DNA from: Acetobacter musti
GTDB lineage: Bacteria > Pseudomonadota > Alphaproteobacteria > Acetobacterales > Acetobacteraceae
Assembly: GCF_011516835.1 (NCBI RefSeq)
Contig: NZ_WOTB01000015.1
Coordinates: forward strand, 56,825-120,824
Direction of reading: 5' to 3'
DNA: 64,000 bases
The stretch's first letter is position 1. Each line of letters begins with the position of its first letter. Below the pieces are notes generated by a model. It did no database searches. It was not told where the DNA came from and saw nothing but the letters and a program-made list of their open reading frames with translations. The translations under genes were made by a program, and so were the position numbers. Positions 17,240 to 26,378 of this stretch are shown piece by piece.

Positions 17240-18978
17240 GGGACGATTGTCACGATCCAGAGCCCAAACGCTGCAACCATCAGTATGGCCGCCAGACCAT
17301 ATGCCTCGACAATATGAAGGCCAGCTGCAGCCCGTTTTACTCTCCATAGTGTCAGAATCAGGATTTTAAAGAAACGACGACGCACATAGTCGCGGGTTGC
17401 AGGCGAAATGAATACTAACTGTCGCAGTATAGCGGCCGCCATGTCGTTTCCTGGCCAGAGCAGAGGCTCCCCGAACGGAAGCCATGAGGGCTGTATCTTC
17501 ATGCCGTCTGCCCATAATGTTTCTTCCGTCGGCGCTATGTCCGGGAATATTGTGCGAGGGGCAAAACGGGAAACGGAGGCCGCCTTTCGGCGCAGAAAAC
17601 TCAGGACTGCCATAATAACAGCAAACATTATGATCACGACGCCCGGAGTCCAGGATGACAGACCATCCGGACCCGTCAGTGTTATCACGGATGGAATTGC
17701 CCTTGTTTCCGCGCCTTCTCCTGAAAGTGCCCCTGAAAAACCGGGGGCGAAACGAGTAATCAGACCCGGGATACAGGACATTATGGCCGAAACGGCCAGA
17801 CAGACGATAACCGGATATTGTGTCGGGAGTTCTATATCCACAGATCCGGCCATTCGGGGTGAGCGCGGCGCACCGCACATGACCAGCATCAGGAGCCGGA
17901 GGAGTGCAAGGCAAAACAGCGCAACAATTCCTCCGAGACCGAACAGCAGAAAAATGAATGGCAATGCGGAAGCATACCGGTCTGGCAGCAATCCAAGCGT
18001 GGTTTCAGCCAGCAGCCAGAGCATGCTGAATCCGGCTCCTGGAGGTAAAAGTGCGAACACGCACGCGCCAGCGGCGAACAGCCCGGCGAGCCAGGGCGCA
18101 AAAAGAATAAGCCCGCCAAGCCTGGCGATCCGGTCTGATCCACCGCCTGCGGCAATCAGGTCTCCGATGCGGAGAAACGCGGTCGCTGCAGGCCAGATAC
18201 AGATGAGATCAAGCATCAGTGCACTCGCTGCCGCATGCGCGGACAGTGACGAGTCCTCAGCGCTGGCGAAAGCAAAAAGCCCGATGGCAACAACGGCCAT
18301 TCCATATGGAACAGCAAAGATATTTATAAATGCTGCACTGATTCGACTTGTGGAAAGTGCGATGGCGCGTACGATACTGATCGTCACGCCGACAGTGATC
18401 AGTGTAAAAACCATTTGCGGCGTCAGAATACTGTCTGACTGAAAAACAGTTCGGACGAGGACAAGAAGATTGCAGCCCATCTCGATGGAAGGCGCGAGAG
18501 CCAGCGCACCTCGGCCCCGGTTGCCTGTGTAACCGGCAGCCAGAGCCGCGACACACGCTGTCCACCCGTCTCCCGGTGTACATGCCGCGACAAAAAGCAG
18601 TGTACGCAGGCAGCCGCCGGAAAGGCGCCGTCTCGAAGGAAAGAGAAGAATCTGTGAAACAGCCCCTGCTGCTGCCATCAACGACAGATTTGTGGACAGG
18701 GCAGCGATGCATGCTGCCGCGCACGAAAAAGACGCACGCCGGCTGGCGCGATCCCGGAGGTCGATCAGAAGACCGGTCATCGCGAATGGAAACAGAAAAA
18801 GGGAGCTGACGCTTTCCGTTCCGATCCCGGGAATAAGGTTGCGACCTGGCGCGGTCTTCCACGCCAGAGCAGTGAGCGCCGTCATTGCAATGAAAAGCCA
18901 GAATGTCCGGCTGGCGATATTGAGGGAACTGACAGGAATTTTCGGCAACAACGCAGGGGCAATCGATATCCCGCACAC
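17236..18978 (-). CDS. HyfB-like antiporter-type membrane subunit (pump residues replaced)
   Basis: A protein of about 580 residues with about 15 helices. It aligns with HyfB through the distal CGAPRSPRM motif and the HAxxx helix region. The channel lysine segment HALFKGLLF reads HAAASALML, with Lys lost, and GFISEW reads GFSMLW, with Glu lost. The start is unclear: a GTG at 18978 is used, but a hydrophobic in-frame stretch continues upstream to a stop near 19046 without any ATG, so initiation may use a rare codon. It is the first gene of the operon, 142 bases downstream of the TraT-like gene. Confidence 0.75.
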   Translation of the reverse strand: MCGISIAPALLPKIPVSSLNIASRTFWLFIAMTALTALAWKTAPGRNLIPGIGTESVSSLFLFPFAMTGLLIDLRDRASRRASFSCAAACIAALSTNLSLMAAAGAVSQILLFPSRRRLSGGCLRTLLFVAACTPGDGWTACVAALAAGYTGNRGRGALALAPSIEMGCNLLVLVRTVFQSDSILTPQMVFTLITVGVTISIVRAIALSTSRISAAFINIFAVPYGMAVVAIGLFAFASAEDSSLSAHAAASALMLDLICIWPAATAFLRIGDLIAAGGGSDRIARLGGLILFAPWLAGLFAAGACVFALLPPGAGFSMLWLLAETTLGLLPDRYASALPFIFLLFGLGGIVALFCLALLRLLMLVMCGAPRSPRMAGSVDIELPTQYPVIVCLAVSAIMSCIPGLITRFAPGFSGALSGEGAETRAIPSVITLTGPDGLSSWTPGVVIIMFAVIMAVLSFLRRKAASVSRFAPRTIFPDIAPTEETLWADGMKIQPSWLPFGEPLLWPGNDMAAAILRQLVFISPATRDYVRRRFFKILILTLWRVKRAAAGLHIVEAYGLAAILMVAAFGLWIVTIVP

Positions 18979-19120
18979 AGCAGCAACGGACAGCAGGATA
19001 ATGATTGTCAGAATGGTCGGAGGTCCATTACGCAGGCAGCGGAAAAATCAGTGTTACTACTTCTAAAGCGTCGCCTCTGAAACCGGCAACAGCCAGACGC
19101 GGTGCAATCAGGCCTGTGCT

Positions 19121-19930
19121 CTATTCGAACAGACCGGCCAGAGAAGACGCCAGATGAACGGTCAGAACAGGGATGGCCTGATCGGCCGTCAGACCGGTCC
19201 GATCCGCATAAGCTACCTCCCGGAGATTATATTTTTTAAATGCTGAGGGTTCCTCAATCTCCTGATAGCGTAAGTTCGTACTCATTCCATCGCCCGCGTT
19301 GCGGGCGGGACTTTCCTGACTTATCCGTGTGACCTGCCGGACAGCGAGACCATTTGCAGGCCGCTCGGCCAGACGAATATCGGTTGTCACCGCATATGTA
19401 ACATCACCTGCAATCTGGCTCAGCAGACCAGGTGTGCCGCTGGTTCCCAGATCCGGAACAAGGCCAGACGGGATATTTCCTGCGTAGACAGACGTCATAC
19501 CTCCCGGTGCGGATCCCCTCAGAAGAGGCTGATTCCAGCCGGGCACCAGCAAAGACGCGGTCTGGCTTTGGCCGACGCGGCCTGCATGGAGGACGTTGAT
19601 CTGCAGTTCAAACCGGGCGATGTCCGGATCATCGACAAGTGTGTAGCCACGTGCCCTGAGGGCCTGCGTCAGCGGCGTCCGGACATCAATAGATGGAAAA
19701 TCCGATGTGTTACGCACCCCGACATAAATCGTACGCTGGTCGGGTGCCACCGGGTCGAGAAAGACTGTTTCCGACATTTTTGTGTGCACCGTCAGGTGAC
19801 TATGTGCGGTAACCACTTCGATATCCGCACAGGCGGAGAGAGTCAGGGCCACCAGAAGTATTCCGAGCCCCGTCATCAGGTTCTCTGGCGTGCGCCTGAT
19901 TCCGGCCAGTCTGTTTCGAAGAACTTTCAT
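19121..19930 (-). CDS. TraT-like surface-exclusion/complement-resistance family lipoprotein
   Basis: A 269-residue lipoprotein: basic N-terminus, hydrophobic core and lipobox LSAC (about residues 31-34). The mature start THTKMSETVFLDPVAPDQRTIYVGVRNTSD matches plasmid TraT (KTQMSETIWLEP...VFLQIKNTSD), as do ALRARGYTLVDDPDIARF and TDIRLAERP. TraT is an outer-membrane lipoprotein that blocks conjugation between like cells and confers serum resistance. Here the gene is chromosomal with no conjugation genes nearby, so the role is unknown. The central region (about 130-175) differs from TraT in its repeats of Gly and Ser. Confidence 0.82.
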   Translation of the reverse strand: MKVLRNRLAGIRRTPENLMTGLGILLVALTLSACADIEVVTAHSHLTVHTKMSETVFLDPVAPDQRTIYVGVRNTSDFPSIDVRTPLTQALRARGYTLVDDPDIARFELQINVLHAGRVGQSQTASLLVPGWNQPLLRGSAPGGMTSVYAGNIPSGLVPDLGTSGTPGLLSQIAGDVTYAVTTDIRLAERPANGLAVRQVTRISQESPARNAGDGMSTNLRYQEIEEPSAFKKYNLREVAYADRTGLTADQAIPVLTVHLASSLAGLFE

Positions 19931-19992
19931 GCCGGATAAACTGGCAGGATCTACTTAATATTATACTTCCAGCAGTGCACTGGTCTCGTCTG

Positions 19993-22206
19993 TTAAGCTT
20001 TGCGCAGGGCCCATGGAGGCGCAGCTTTTCCGGCAGCTCCCCGCCTGCCGAGCCAGGGCTTCAGGTCATCAAAGGCCCGGAGCCGAACAGCGCCGGGCCA
20101 GAGCAGCCCTTCTGCCGCACTGAAAACAACAGCCTGCTTAAGGCCGTGCCGTGCATCCGGATATTTCTGCAACGCCACACCGAGCCCTCGCGACATAGTC
20201 GGCATCTGGTCTGCCGGAAAAACAAGCAGGCGTTTATCGCCACCCAGCACAGCGATATGATCGCCTTTTGCCGGAACGCAGAGACGTGCGCTTTCATCGC
20301 CTTTCAGGTTAAGAATCTGGCGGCCGCTACGCTTCTCGGCGGAGAAATCGGCGTCCGCGACAAACATGCCCCGTCCGGCGCTGGAGGCGACAAGCCACTT
20401 TTTCTCTGCGCCCAGCACGAAGACCGCAAGAATGTCCTCATCGTTCGAGAGATCCATGAGCAGGCGAAGCGGCTGTCCATCGCCACGCCCGCGAGGCAGA
20501 TCGGCGACGCTGACCGTGAAAGCACGCCCGTCGGTCGCAAAAAAGCCAAGCCTGTCCGTACTCTGACATGGAAGGGTCAGCCGCAGTTCATCGCCTTCCT
20601 TGAATTTCTGCGCAGATGCGTCAATTCCGTGCCCACGTACGGCACGGACCCAGCCCTTCTGGGAAAGAATCATTGTCAGCGGTTCGCGCTCCACAAGCGT
20701 CGCTACCGAAATATCGATTTTCGGTGGAGGCGTTCCCAGAGTGCTGCGACGATGCCCCAAGGGACCGGAACCGAAGGTCCTGCCGATGGCTTTTACCTCG
20801 CCTGCTATTCGCGACCAGCGCAGCTTCTCGTCGCTCAGGAGCGTACGAAGATCATCCCGCTCCGTGCTCAGGGCGCCGTGTTCCTTGCGAATCTCGACCT
20901 CTTCAAGTTTCCGCAGACTACGCAGACGCATGTTCAGCACAGCTTCCGCCTGCACGTCGGTCAGGCGGAATGTCGTCATCAGACTGGCTTTGGCGTCATC
21001 CTCCTCCCGGATAATGCGAATGACCTCATCAAGGTTGAGGTAAACCGCGAGAAAACCTTCCAGAATCTCCAGACGGCGTTCGACGGCCGCCAGCCTGTGC
21101 GCGCTGCGCCGTTCCAGCACTTCGTGACGGTGATCAAGCCAGGCCTGAAGCACCTGTCTGAGATTGAGCACGCCCGGCGCACGATCAGCGCCAATGACGT
21201 TCATATTGAGCGAAAAACGGCTCTCAAGCTGTGTCGCGCGAAACAGTGTCTCCATGAGCACTTCCGGTTCCACACCACGTGACTTCGGCTCCAGCACAAG
21301 ACGAATATCGGTCGTGCTTTCGTCCCGTATATCCGCCAGGAGAGGAAGCTTCTTCTGCATCAGCAGATCAGCGACCTGTTCTATCAGCCGTGACTTCTGA
21401 ACCTGATAGGGAATTTCGGTAACAACAACATTCCAGGTACCGAAGCGTCCCTGCTCGACTTCCCAGCGCGCGCGGATGCGAAAACCCCCGCGACCGGTTT
21501 CGTAGGCTTTCAGAATGGCGTCCGGCTCTTCGACAATGATCCCTCCGGTGGGGAAATCCGGTCCGGGCATATGCTCCAGAAGTTCGCCAATAGTCGCATC
21601 GGGTTTGCGGATCAGCAGACCGGCGGCCGCGCAGATCTCACCGGCATTATGCGGCGGAATGCTCGTCGCCATACCAACGGCGATTCCGGCGGCACCGTTG
21701 GCCAGCAGGTTCGGAAAGGCCGCCGGCAGAACAACCGGCTCAGAATCCTCGCCGTCATATGTCGCGCGGAAGTCGACAGCATCATCGGAAATCCCTTCGA
21801 GCAGGGCCTGCGCGACACGGGTCAGGCGGGCTTCAGTATACCGCATGGCCGCCGCATTATCGCCGTCGACGGAACCGAAATTTCCCTGCCCTTCGACGAG
21901 CGGGAAGCGAACGGCGAAGTCCTGCGCGAGTCTGACCAGCGCTTCATAGACCGAAGCATCGCCGTGCGGATGGTACTTACCGATTACGTCGCCGACGACA
22001 CGTGCACACTTTTTAAACCCTGACGTGGGATCAAGACGCAGCTGGTGCATCGCATAGACAAGACGCCTGTGCACCGGCTTCAGCCCGTCCCGCACGTCCG
22101 GCAGCGAGCGGGACATGATTGTGGACAGTGCATAAGCCAGATACCGCTCGCTCAGTGCGTCAGCGAGCCGTGTATCCTCGATATGGCCTTCGAACGTGTC
22201 ACTCAT
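19993..22206 (-). CDS. parC: DNA topoisomerase IV subunit A
   Basis: A 737-residue type IIA topoisomerase subunit: [32 protein letters not shown], and the catalytic tyrosine in [11 protein letters not shown]. It has a shortened C-terminal beta-pinwheel, as in ParC. It decatenates daughter chromosomes with ParE. The longer frame (22323) is rejected because the ATG at 22206 has an AGGAGG-like ribosome-binding site just upstream. Its promoter region overlaps the start of the lipoprotein gene on the other strand. Confidence 0.95.
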   Translation of the reverse strand: MSDTFEGHIEDTRLADALSERYLAYALSTIMSRSLPDVRDGLKPVHRRLVYAMHQLRLDPTSGFKKCARVVGDVIGKYHPHGDASVYEALVRLAQDFAVRFPLVEGQGNFGSVDGDNAAAMRYTEARLTRVAQALLEGISDDAVDFRATYDGEDSEPVVLPAAFPNLLANGAAGIAVGMATSIPPHNAGEICAAAGLLIRKPDATIGELLEHMPGPDFPTGGIIVEEPDAILKAYETGRGGFRIRARWEVEQGRFGTWNVVVTEIPYQVQKSRLIEQVADLLMQKKLPLLADIRDESTTDIRLVLEPKSRGVEPEVLMETLFRATQLESRFSLNMNVIGADRAPGVLNLRQVLQAWLDHRHEVLERRSAHRLAAVERRLEILEGFLAVYLNLDEVIRIIREEDDAKASLMTTFRLTDVQAEAVLNMRLRSLRKLEEVEIRKEHGALSTERDDLRTLLSDEKLRWSRIAGEVKAIGRTFGSGPLGHRRSTLGTPPPKIDISVATLVEREPLTMILSQKGWVRAVRGHGIDASAQKFKEGDELRLTLPCQSTDRLGFFATDGRAFTVSVADLPRGRGDGQPLRLLMDLSNDEDILAVFVLGAEKKWLVASSAGRGMFVADADFSAEKRSGRQILNLKGDESARLCVPAKGDHIAVLGGDKRLLVFPADQMPTMSRGLGVALQKYPDARHGLKQAVVFSAAEGLLWPGAVRLRAFDDLKPWLGRRGAAGKAAPPWALRKA

Positions 22207-22249
22207 GTCCTGTCCTCCGTGTCGCGCACACTTAACGGAGAGACACGCT

Positions 22250-22696
22250 TTGGCCAATGTCCTGCCCGGCTTTTCGCACCTCAGACCGGAACGTATCGCG
22301 CTGTATGTTTCCGCCGTCGCCATTCTCGCGGCGTGCTCTCCCGCAGCCCCGTACCTTCGTGCCGGTGACGAACTCGCTCATAGCGGCTTCACCGCCCATC
22401 CGGCTGACACGACGGCACGCTACGAGATGCTTAATATTCTTCCCGCCGGAATGCTGACCTATCGCCCGACAACAACCGGACCCGTTTATCTTTACGCCGA
22501 TCGAATCGGCTGCGGCTGTGTCTATATGGGCAGCATGTCGGCATTTAATGACTATGCCCGCACCCACCCTGTCCCGCCGCATGGCGACATGACCGCCGAG
22601 ATCAACGAACATCCCGGGTGGGACTGGAGTGTCTGGTCAGAAAGCGCCGATCCGGGCCCTAACCAGCCGAAACACGTTATCGGCGCGGAATGGTGA
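22250..22696 (+). CDS. Small lipoprotein of unknown function
   Basis: The predicted product has a hydrophobic segment ending in the lipobox LAAC (AVAILAACSP), then a soluble part of about 120 residues rich in Pro, His and Trp. It includes ADRIGCGCVYMGSMSAF and HPGWDWSVWSESADP. I do not recognise the family. The first ATG codons (22196, 22205) lie inside the parC 5' end and precede a non-signal stretch; a TTG at 22250 preceded by GGAGA gives a proper signal peptide and is chosen here. It is divergent from parC. Confidence 0.55.
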   Translation: MANVLPGFSHLRPERIALYVSAVAILAACSPAAPYLRAGDELAHSGFTAHPADTTARYEMLNILPAGMLTYRPTTTGPVYLYADRIGCGCVYMGSMSAFNDYARTHPVPPHGDMTAEINEHPGWDWSVWSESADPGPNQPKHVIGAEW

Positions 22697-22805
22697 CGGC
22701 GGCGCAGAGAAATGGGCGTGTAAATCCGGGCCTGTTATTCTATGACGGCCTGACAGGGTGCATGATACTGACTCCCCTTCCCTCTTCGGACGTCCGTTTT
22801 TGACT

Positions 22806-23585
22806 ATGACGACAGATATCGACACGAGTGTTTCGGCCACCCACGCCCTCGCTGACCACCTGATGGATGTCCGGGAACGTCGTGCAGAACCTGTGGCCTC
22901 TCTTGTGCCGATGTTAATCCCTTCCGATGAACAGAAGGCGTATGCTGTTCAGGACGAAATCGTCCGGAGGCTCGGGCCTGTCGTCGGATGGAAAGTCGGT
23001 GCGCGCAGTCCGGACGCAGAGCCTTCTGCTGCTCCGCTGCACAGGGAGACAGTTTTCCGGAATGGAGCCATTATTCCGGCCGGATTATGTCGCCATCGCG
23101 GTGTTGAAGCTGAAATAGCCTGGTGTTTTGCCCGGACGCCTGAACTGAAACCGGAAAATCTCATGCGGGAGTCCGTGCTGGATGCAATCGGGAGCGTCCA
23201 TCCCGTCATAGAACTTGTTGACACGCGATTTCGGGAAACAGGCTCTCAGCACCCGCTTGCGCATCTGGCCGACCAGCAGAATCATGGCGCACTGATCATC
23301 GGGCCGGCACTGAAAGACTGGCGGAATTATGATCCGGTTTCGGAAACCATTACAGTTCGTATCGATCACCGGAAATCTGTGACACGTCCTGGCATCAACG
23401 CGGCAGGCGACCCGTTACGTCTTCTCGTATGGCTGGCGTATCATGCAGCGCAGCGCGGACTTCCACTGGAGGCCGGAACGATCGTCACGACCGGATCCCT
23501 GACCGGAACGCTTTTCGTCCCGCATCGCACTCATGTCAGCGCTGAATTCAGCATGTCAGGCCGGGTGTCCGCTTTCCTCACCTGA
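22806..23585 (+). CDS. 2-keto-4-pentenoate hydratase family protein
   Basis: A protein of about 260 residues of the MhpD/fumarylacetoacetate-hydrolase superfamily: VVGWKVGARSP, VEAEIAWCFARTPELKP (metal-binding acid residues), HPVIELVDTRF, and GTIVTTGSLTGTLFVP. Members add water to 2-keto-4-pentenoate or decarboxylate 2-oxo-diacids in aromatic catabolism. No other ring-cleavage genes surround it, so its substrate is open. ATG 22806 is preferred over 22758. Its 3' end overlaps the recO 3' end by 30 bases on the other strand. Confidence 0.8.
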   Translation: MTTDIDTSVSATHALADHLMDVRERRAEPVASLVPMLIPSDEQKAYAVQDEIVRRLGPVVGWKVGARSPDAEPSAAPLHRETVFRNGAIIPAGLCRHRGVEAEIAWCFARTPELKPENLMRESVLDAIGSVHPVIELVDTRFRETGSQHPLAHLADQQNHGALIIGPALKDWRNYDPVSETITVRIDHRKSVTRPGINAAGDPLRLLVWLAYHAAQRGLPLEAGTIVTTGSLTGTLFVPHRTHVSAEFSMSGRVSAFLT

Positions 23586-24374
23586 CAGATCCGGTTTCTG
23601 CCTGTGGGGAGACAGGAGGGACTGCACTATGTCTGCGAGTCTTATGCGGGCTGCAGGCAGCGGTCGATGCAAGGGACCAAAAACGTCTCGTGTCAGGAAA
23701 TGTCCTGTCAGTCGTAATCCCGCGCTCCAGTCGGCAGGGATACCAGTGTCTTCGGGATTCAGGAAAAGACCAGGAAGCGGCAGAAGCCTGGAGGCCCAGA
23801 TCCCGGCACCCTGCCGTGATACGGCGCGGCCGGTACGGGGCGACAAATAGACAAGATCGGCGCGTTCCCCTGTGACCGCACATTCAGTCAGATTGAGTGC
23901 AAAACCCAGATCCTGAAGCAAAATTCTCTCCCAGCGCAGAAGAGTGGCCATTTCAAATGCGGTGGCCTGTTCACCACTCTCAGCGCCGAATAACGACGCA
24001 ACCCGCCCGGTGTCATCAAACAAGCCTGAATACCGCTCACCTTCGGGCAGTGCGCTGTCTGTTACAGCACAGATAGATGACAGGCAGGCCAGGCTGAGCC
24101 GCGATCCGAGGCAACGGGCCGCATTAGCCTGAATGATTTCACCCGATACCGAACCGAGCTGTTCTGGGAGTCGTGCGCGCCATCGGGCCTGGACCAGATT
24201 TCCAGGCTGCCATGTGGCTGCATTCCGGCGTCCCATTCCTCCCCTTACCAGACCATGAACAACGCCATGATCGGAAGTAAACAGGTGAACGAGAGCATTT
24301 GCCTCGCCGAACAGCGAGGCTGATAAAACAAGGGCGGGTGCTTCCCAGTTCAGGGATGCCCCGCCCGCTGTCAT
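23556..24374 (-). CDS. recO: DNA repair protein RecO
   Basis: A 272-residue RecO: N-terminal OB-fold (NWEAPALVLSASLFGEANALVHLFTSDHGVVHGLVRGG), helical middle, and the C-terminal ALNLTECAVTGERADLVYLSPRTGRAVSR segment. The C-terminal cysteine pairs that bind zinc in some RecO proteins are reduced to one Cys here. RecO works with RecR and RecF to load RecA onto SSB-coated DNA. The start MTAGGASLNWEAP at 24374 is chosen over a longer frame. It lies 16 bases downstream of tsf. Confidence 0.88.
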   Translation of the reverse strand: MTAGGASLNWEAPALVLSASLFGEANALVHLFTSDHGVVHGLVRGGMGRRNAATWQPGNLVQARWRARLPEQLGSVSGEIIQANAARCLGSRLSLACLSSICAVTDSALPEGERYSGLFDDTGRVASLFGAESGEQATAFEMATLLRWERILLQDLGFALNLTECAVTGERADLVYLSPRTGRAVSRQGAGIWASRLLPLPGLFLNPEDTGIPADWSAGLRLTGHFLTRDVFGPLHRPLPAARIRLADIVQSLLSPHRQKPDLSGEESGHPA

Positions 24375-24390
24375 TTCGTTACAGATCCGC

Positions 24391-25296
24391 TCAGCCGCCG
24401 GCGGCTTTCGCGACCTCTGCAGCGAAATCGTTCTCTTCTTTCTCAATGCCTTCGCCGAGCTGGAAACGGTCAAAACCGACCAGTTTCACACCGGCCTTAT
24501 CAAGCACGGCTTTCACGCGGCTCTCGCCGTCATGCACCCAGACCTGCTCAAGCAGAACCACTTCCTCATAGAACTTGCGGATGCGGCCTTCGATCATCTT
24601 TTCGATGATGGCATCAGGCTTTCCTGATGCGCGCGCCTGCTCTTTCAGCACTTCGCGCTCGCGCTCAACGGCGGCCGGATCGATGCTGCTGACATCGAGA
24701 GCTGCCGGACGTGTTGCCGCGATATGCATGCCGACCTGACGTCCGAGAGCGTTGATGGCGTCACTCTCCGATGGCGCCTCGATTGCTGCCAGAACGCCGA
24801 TCTTACCGAGACCAGGCTTCAGCGCGCCATGAATATAGGTCGCGACCACGCCGGACGGCACTTCAAGAACGCGTACGCGACGGATCGACATATTCTCGCC
24901 AATGGTCGCGATAAGATGCGTCAGTTCGTCAGCAATCGTACGACCGCTCGCAAGAACGGCGGCTTTCAGCTTTTCAAGATCGTCACCAGCCTTGAGGGCA
25001 GCTTTGGCGACCTCCTCAACGAAGCCCTGAAAGGCTTCGTTACGGGCAACGAAATCGGTTTCGGCATTGACTTCGACCATGGCGGCGCGAAGTCCTTCGG
25101 ACACCACGCCGACAAGACCTTCAGCCGTCACACGACCGGACTTTTTCGCTGCGGCAGCGAGCCCTTTTGTGCGCAGCCAGTCAACAGCCGCCTCAATATC
25201 ACCGGACGCCTCGTTCAGCGCCTTTTTGCAGTCCATCATGCCTGCGCCGGTCTTCTCGCGAAGCTCCTTGACGAGGGCTGCGGTAATTTCCGCCAT
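24391..25296 (-). CDS. tsf: Elongation factor Ts
   Basis: A 301-residue EF-Ts: [26 protein letters not shown] (N-terminal UBA-like domain), [15 protein letters not shown] and the core dimerisation regions. It exchanges GDP for GTP on EF-Tu. Downstream of rpsB in the standard rpsB-tsf order, gap about 105 bases, which contains a hairpin that may set expression ratio. Confidence 0.97.
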   Translation of the reverse strand: MAEITAALVKELREKTGAGMMDCKKALNEASGDIEAAVDWLRTKGLAAAAKKSGRVTAEGLVGVVSEGLRAAMVEVNAETDFVARNEAFQGFVEEVAKAALKAGDDLEKLKAAVLASGRTIADELTHLIATIGENMSIRRVRVLEVPSGVVATYIHGALKPGLGKIGVLAAIEAPSESDAINALGRQVGMHIAATRPAALDVSSIDPAAVEREREVLKEQARASGKPDAIIEKMIEGRIRKFYEEVVLLEQVWVHDGESRVKAVLDKAGVKLVGFDRFQLGEGIEKEENDFAAEVAKAAGG

Positions 25297-25321
25297 ATTT
25301 CTATCTCCAGAATAGCAGCAA

Positions 25322-25345
25322 GCACGTCACCGCACGGGGACGTGC
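25322..25345 (-). promoter_or_regulatory. Hairpin between rpsB and tsf
   Basis: Arms GCACGTC (25322-25328) and GACGTGC (25339-25345), 7 bp stem, 10-base loop, in the spacer after the rpsB stop (transcribed from the minus strand). No U run follows. It could be a partial terminator or an RNA-processing site in the rpsB-tsf transcript; the role is inferred only from position. Confidence 0.4.
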
Positions 25346-25401
25346 CTGCATTCATGTCCGAAAGCCTTACAAACCCGCCCTGTTATGGCAGGGTTCGCTT
25401 G

Positions 25402-26205
25402 TCAGCCTGCAGCAACCGGCGCCGGAGCAGCTTCAGCGGCTGCAACTTCACCCGTTTCGAGAGCCGGATCGACCGGCAGTTCCTCGGACGCACCGAAATC
25501 CTGCCCGGAAGCACCCAGTTCAGCCGAGATTCCGTCCAGAACCGCGCCGGAAACGAGGTTGCAATACAGCTCGATAGCCCTGATTGCATCGTCGTTTCCG
25601 GGGATCGGGTAGGTCACGCCCTCAGGGTTCGAGTTGCTGTCGAGAATTGCCACGACAGGAATACCAAGCTTGTTGGCTTCCTCAACCGCGAGCTTTTCCT
25701 TCGTTGTATCGATGACGAACAGGATGTCCGGCAGACCACCCATCTCCTTGATACCACCGAGGGAGCGCTCAAGCTTCTCCTTATCACGGGTAATATCGAG
25801 GATTTCTTTCTTTGTGAGACCATGCGTATCGCCGGCCAGCATGTCTTCGATCTGACGCAGACGCTTGATGGAACCCGTAATGGTTTTCCAATTGGTCAGC
25901 ATTCCGCCCAGCCAGCGGTGGTTGACGTAATACTGACCGCAACGCTGCGCAGCTTCAGCCACCATATCGGACGCCGCACGCTTCGTTCCGACGAACAGAA
26001 CACGACCGCCACCTGCGACAGTGTCACGGATCACTTTCAGGGCGCGATCCAGCAGAACGACCGTCTGCTGCAGATCGATGATATGAACCTGATTGCGCAC
26101 GCCGAACAGATACGGCGCCATGCGCGGGTTCCAGCGGCGGGTGTGATGGCCAAAATGGACGCCAGCTTCGAGCAGCTGACGCAGAGTGAAATCAGGCATC
26201 GCCAT
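25402..26205 (-). CDS. rpsB: 30S ribosomal protein S2
   Basis: A protein of about 267 residues: [45 protein letters not shown] and [39 protein letters not shown] blocks all fit S2. A short acidic/Ala-rich tail follows. The longer frame (26247) adds unconserved residues; the ATG at 26205 is the family start. First gene of the rpsB-tsf pair. Confidence 0.97.
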   Translation of the reverse strand: MAMPDFTLRQLLEAGVHFGHHTRRWNPRMAPYLFGVRNQVHIIDLQQTVVLLDRALKVIRDTVAGGGRVLFVGTKRAASDMVAEAAQRCGQYYVNHRWLGGMLTNWKTITGSIKRLRQIEDMLAGDTHGLTKKEILDITRDKEKLERSLGGIKEMGGLPDILFVIDTTKEKLAVEEANKLGIPVVAILDSNSNPEGVTYPIPGNDDAIRAIELYCNLVSGAVLDGISAELGASGQDFGASEELPVDPALETGEVAAAEAAPAPVAAG

Positions 26206-26378
26206 GATGCAGAATCCTTGCGTTCCGGTTGTCCCTCCGCAACGCACAAAGCCCGGTCAGACCGGACACCAGGACGCGCGCTGCGTGTGAAGTCCCATGT
26301 CACATGACATGAGCGGTGCGCCATATGGCGGTTTTCCGCCCGAAATGCAAGTCCGCTCTGCCTTTGAGGGACACGCGC

